Shown here one piece after another: positions 4,377 through 5,542 of a DNA stretch of 5,542 nucleotides (positions within the stretch are counted from its first letter, which is position 1; each line of letters begins with the position of its first letter). The stretch is from DAOUKH01 sp034420775 (lineage in GTDB: Bacteria > Chloroflexota > Dehalococcoidia > SHYB01), in NCBI GenBank assembly GCA_034420775.1, contig DAOUKZ010000221.1:1-5542 (forward strand). The letters run 5' to 3'. The notes beneath the pieces were generated by a model. It did no database searches and had not been told where the DNA came from. It worked only from the letters and a program-made list of their open reading frames with translations. Both the position numbers and the translations under genes were made by a program.

Positions 4377-5542
4377 CTATGCCTGCCGGATGCGGAGCAT
4401 GAGCAGGTCGCCGGCCTGCCACGGCTGGTCCGCGACGCTCCACGTCAGCGTCCCGCCTGAGACCGTCGCCGCGCCGCCGTCGAGCGACAGCGCCACCGAC
4501 CCATCAAGGGCAATGATGTCCAGCGCGTGACCGGTGAGCGACGCCGCGGAACTCAGCTCCAGCGTAAGGCTGCCGCTCTCCCACTTCAGGGACTGGAGCG
4601 CCGTGCTCACCCCGCCGACGGTGAACGCCGTGGGCTTCAGCGCGCCGTTCGTCGCGTCCGCCCCCACCGCCGTCCCGATGGCCGCGGGGTCGAAGAACGC
4701 CTCGTGCACCGTGCCCGCCGGCGCCGTGACGGTGACAAAGACCTCGGTCCGCTTCATCTCTTCTTCGGGGTGGGCGTCGCAGATGATGTATTCTTGTGGG
4801 CGTTCGCTGTAGTAGAACTGGTACGCTCCCGAGGGTAAAGGCCGCACGCTGTGTACATTGGCCGGCCATCGGGTACTGAACAAACCCGCGTCGCTCCCAG
4901 TAACCCGACTCTCCCCCGAGTTGGGTGGTTCAGTCTCTCCATACTCTCGCAGCAGGAAGGCAGCAGATGAAGCTATGTACACCTCAGTTCCAGCGGGAAG
5001 TCCAGAGCTTACGGTACTGGCTCGACGAACGTAAAAATAGTCGCGGCCCTCTTCGAAACTATGCTTATAGTTCTCCTTGAAATAGCTGACTCTCCTCTCC
5101 CATTCATACTTGTGGTAGATGCAGTTCCGGTACGCTTCCGAGCCGTCGCCGCCAGCGACCTCCCGCTCGATCTCCGCGATCTTCGCCTTCATTTCGCCCA
5201 GCGTGACCGTAGGCGCCGCCCCAGTCTGGCCCGATGCGCCAGATGAGGCCGACCCCGGCACATCCAAGAGAAAGCGCTGCGCGTCGCCCGAAGTGCCTGT
5301 GGCGCCCTCGGCCGACTCCGCCGGCAGCCAACGCTTATCATGGGGGCTGGCTATGGTGTAATAGTCGTCACGCCCATATGCGGATATAGTTCCAAGCCAA
5401 TAGCGGTCCGCCCGTTGAGTGCTCGGCAACTCCGGTTGTACCTCGATGAGGAAAACAATGGCATCCCGTCCGTCCCAGCGCGTGTCGCGCCTGTCGCGAT
5501 GGTCGCCGACCCGCGCCTCGGCCCCTTGACTGGTCTTGTAGC
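4377..5542 (-). CDS. C-terminal part of a large probable surface or secreted protein, runs off right edge
   Basis: The frame is open from the right edge to the TAG at 4377-4379: 387 codons, with no convincing start inside. A TTG at 5429 is in frame but lies inside a continuous coding pattern (RWDGRDAIVFLIEV at 21-34 precedes it). Numbering from the first full codon: 15-75 polar segment with YWLGTISAYGRDDYYTIAS; 84-110 a Gly/Ser/Ala linker; 112-131 a short charged helix (EMKAKIAEIEREVAGG); 138-165 aromatic/charged; 228-265 with YQFYYSERPQEYIICDAHPE; and 266-387 a Thr/Val/Gly-rich beta domain (DPAAIG, LTLELSSAASLTGHALD, LTWSVADQPW, LLMLRIRQA at the end), like Ig/cadherin-like modules of secreted bacterial proteins. 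There is no LPxTG signal or membrane anchor at the C-terminus. The middle part is distinctly poorer in GC. I do not know its function; surface location is inferred. Confidence 0.75.
   Translation of the reverse strand, partial: YKTSQGAEARVGDHRDRRDTRWDGRDAIVFLIEVQPELPSTQRADRYWLGTISAYGRDDYYTIASPHDKRWLPAESAEGATGTSGDAQRFLLDVPGSASSGASGQTGAAPTVTLGEMKAKIAEIEREVAGGDGSEAYRNCIYHKYEWERRVSYFKENYKHSFEEGRDYFYVRRASTVSSGLPAGTEVYIASSAAFLLREYGETEPPNSGESRVTGSDAGLFSTRWPANVHSVRPLPSGAYQFYYSERPQEYIICDAHPEEEMKRTEVFVTVTAPAGTVHEAFFDPAAIGTAVGADATNGALKPTAFTVGGVSTALQSLKWESGSLTLELSSAASLTGHALDIIALDGSVALSLDGGAATVSGGTLTWSVADQPWQAGDLLMLRIRQA

Noticed and set aside
4093..4443. Coding frames in the gap between dapL and the surface-protein gene (minus 4093-4443, plus 4051-4321)
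   Set aside because: They run through inverted repeats and the dapL promoter, overlap the end of the surface-protein gene and show no motif.
5427..5429. TTG as the start of the surface-protein gene
   Set aside because: The frame stays open upstream to the window edge with protein-like sequence, so the TTG is most likely an internal Leu codon.

Overview
The window is GC-rich bacterial chromosome with every supported gene on the minus strand. In transcription order (right to left) it holds the C-terminal part of a large probable surface protein (runs off the right edge), dapL, hflX, a repeat-rich intergenic region, an RNase H/terminase-like orphan gene, a small Cys4 + helix-turn-helix (HTH) gene, and the first 80 codons of a class 2 pyrD (runs off the left edge). 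I infer a Chloroflexota-type bacterium, perhaps close to Dehalococcoidia. The basis is the combination of DapL (LL-diaminopimelate aminotransferase lysine route), the small Cys-rich HTH family and the style of the surface protein, all from memory of those families. No marker gene in the window fixes the taxonomy.

Right part (4071-5542): the surface-protein gene ends at 4377. It is followed by about 300 bp without a gene, holding a GC palindrome and a row of four further inverted repeats of the purine/pyrimidine 'CTCTCCC/GGGAGAG' kind. A good promoter for dapL follows, with an inverted repeat filling the space between its -35 and -10 boxes.

Middle (1706-4070): dapL and hflX are 28 bp apart and probably one operon. 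No normal start codon of hflX fits the family's N-terminus. A strong Shine-Dalgarno (SD) sequence sits 7 nt before an in-frame ATA.

Left part (1-1705): 356 bp separate hflX from the next gene and hold the most interesting DNA. A TTGACA promoter is covered by three GAAC-N4-GTTC (LexA/SOS-box-like) sites whose centres are exactly 33 bp apart. There is also an 8-bp perfect hairpin and two copies of an imperfect 44-bp tandem repeat. The promoter drives a 228-aa gene with a possible degenerate terminase-type RNase H domain, followed by the Cys4-HTH gene and then pyrD. The two small genes look like a candidate damage-inducible or phage-derived pair between housekeeping genes. Their function is not known to me.
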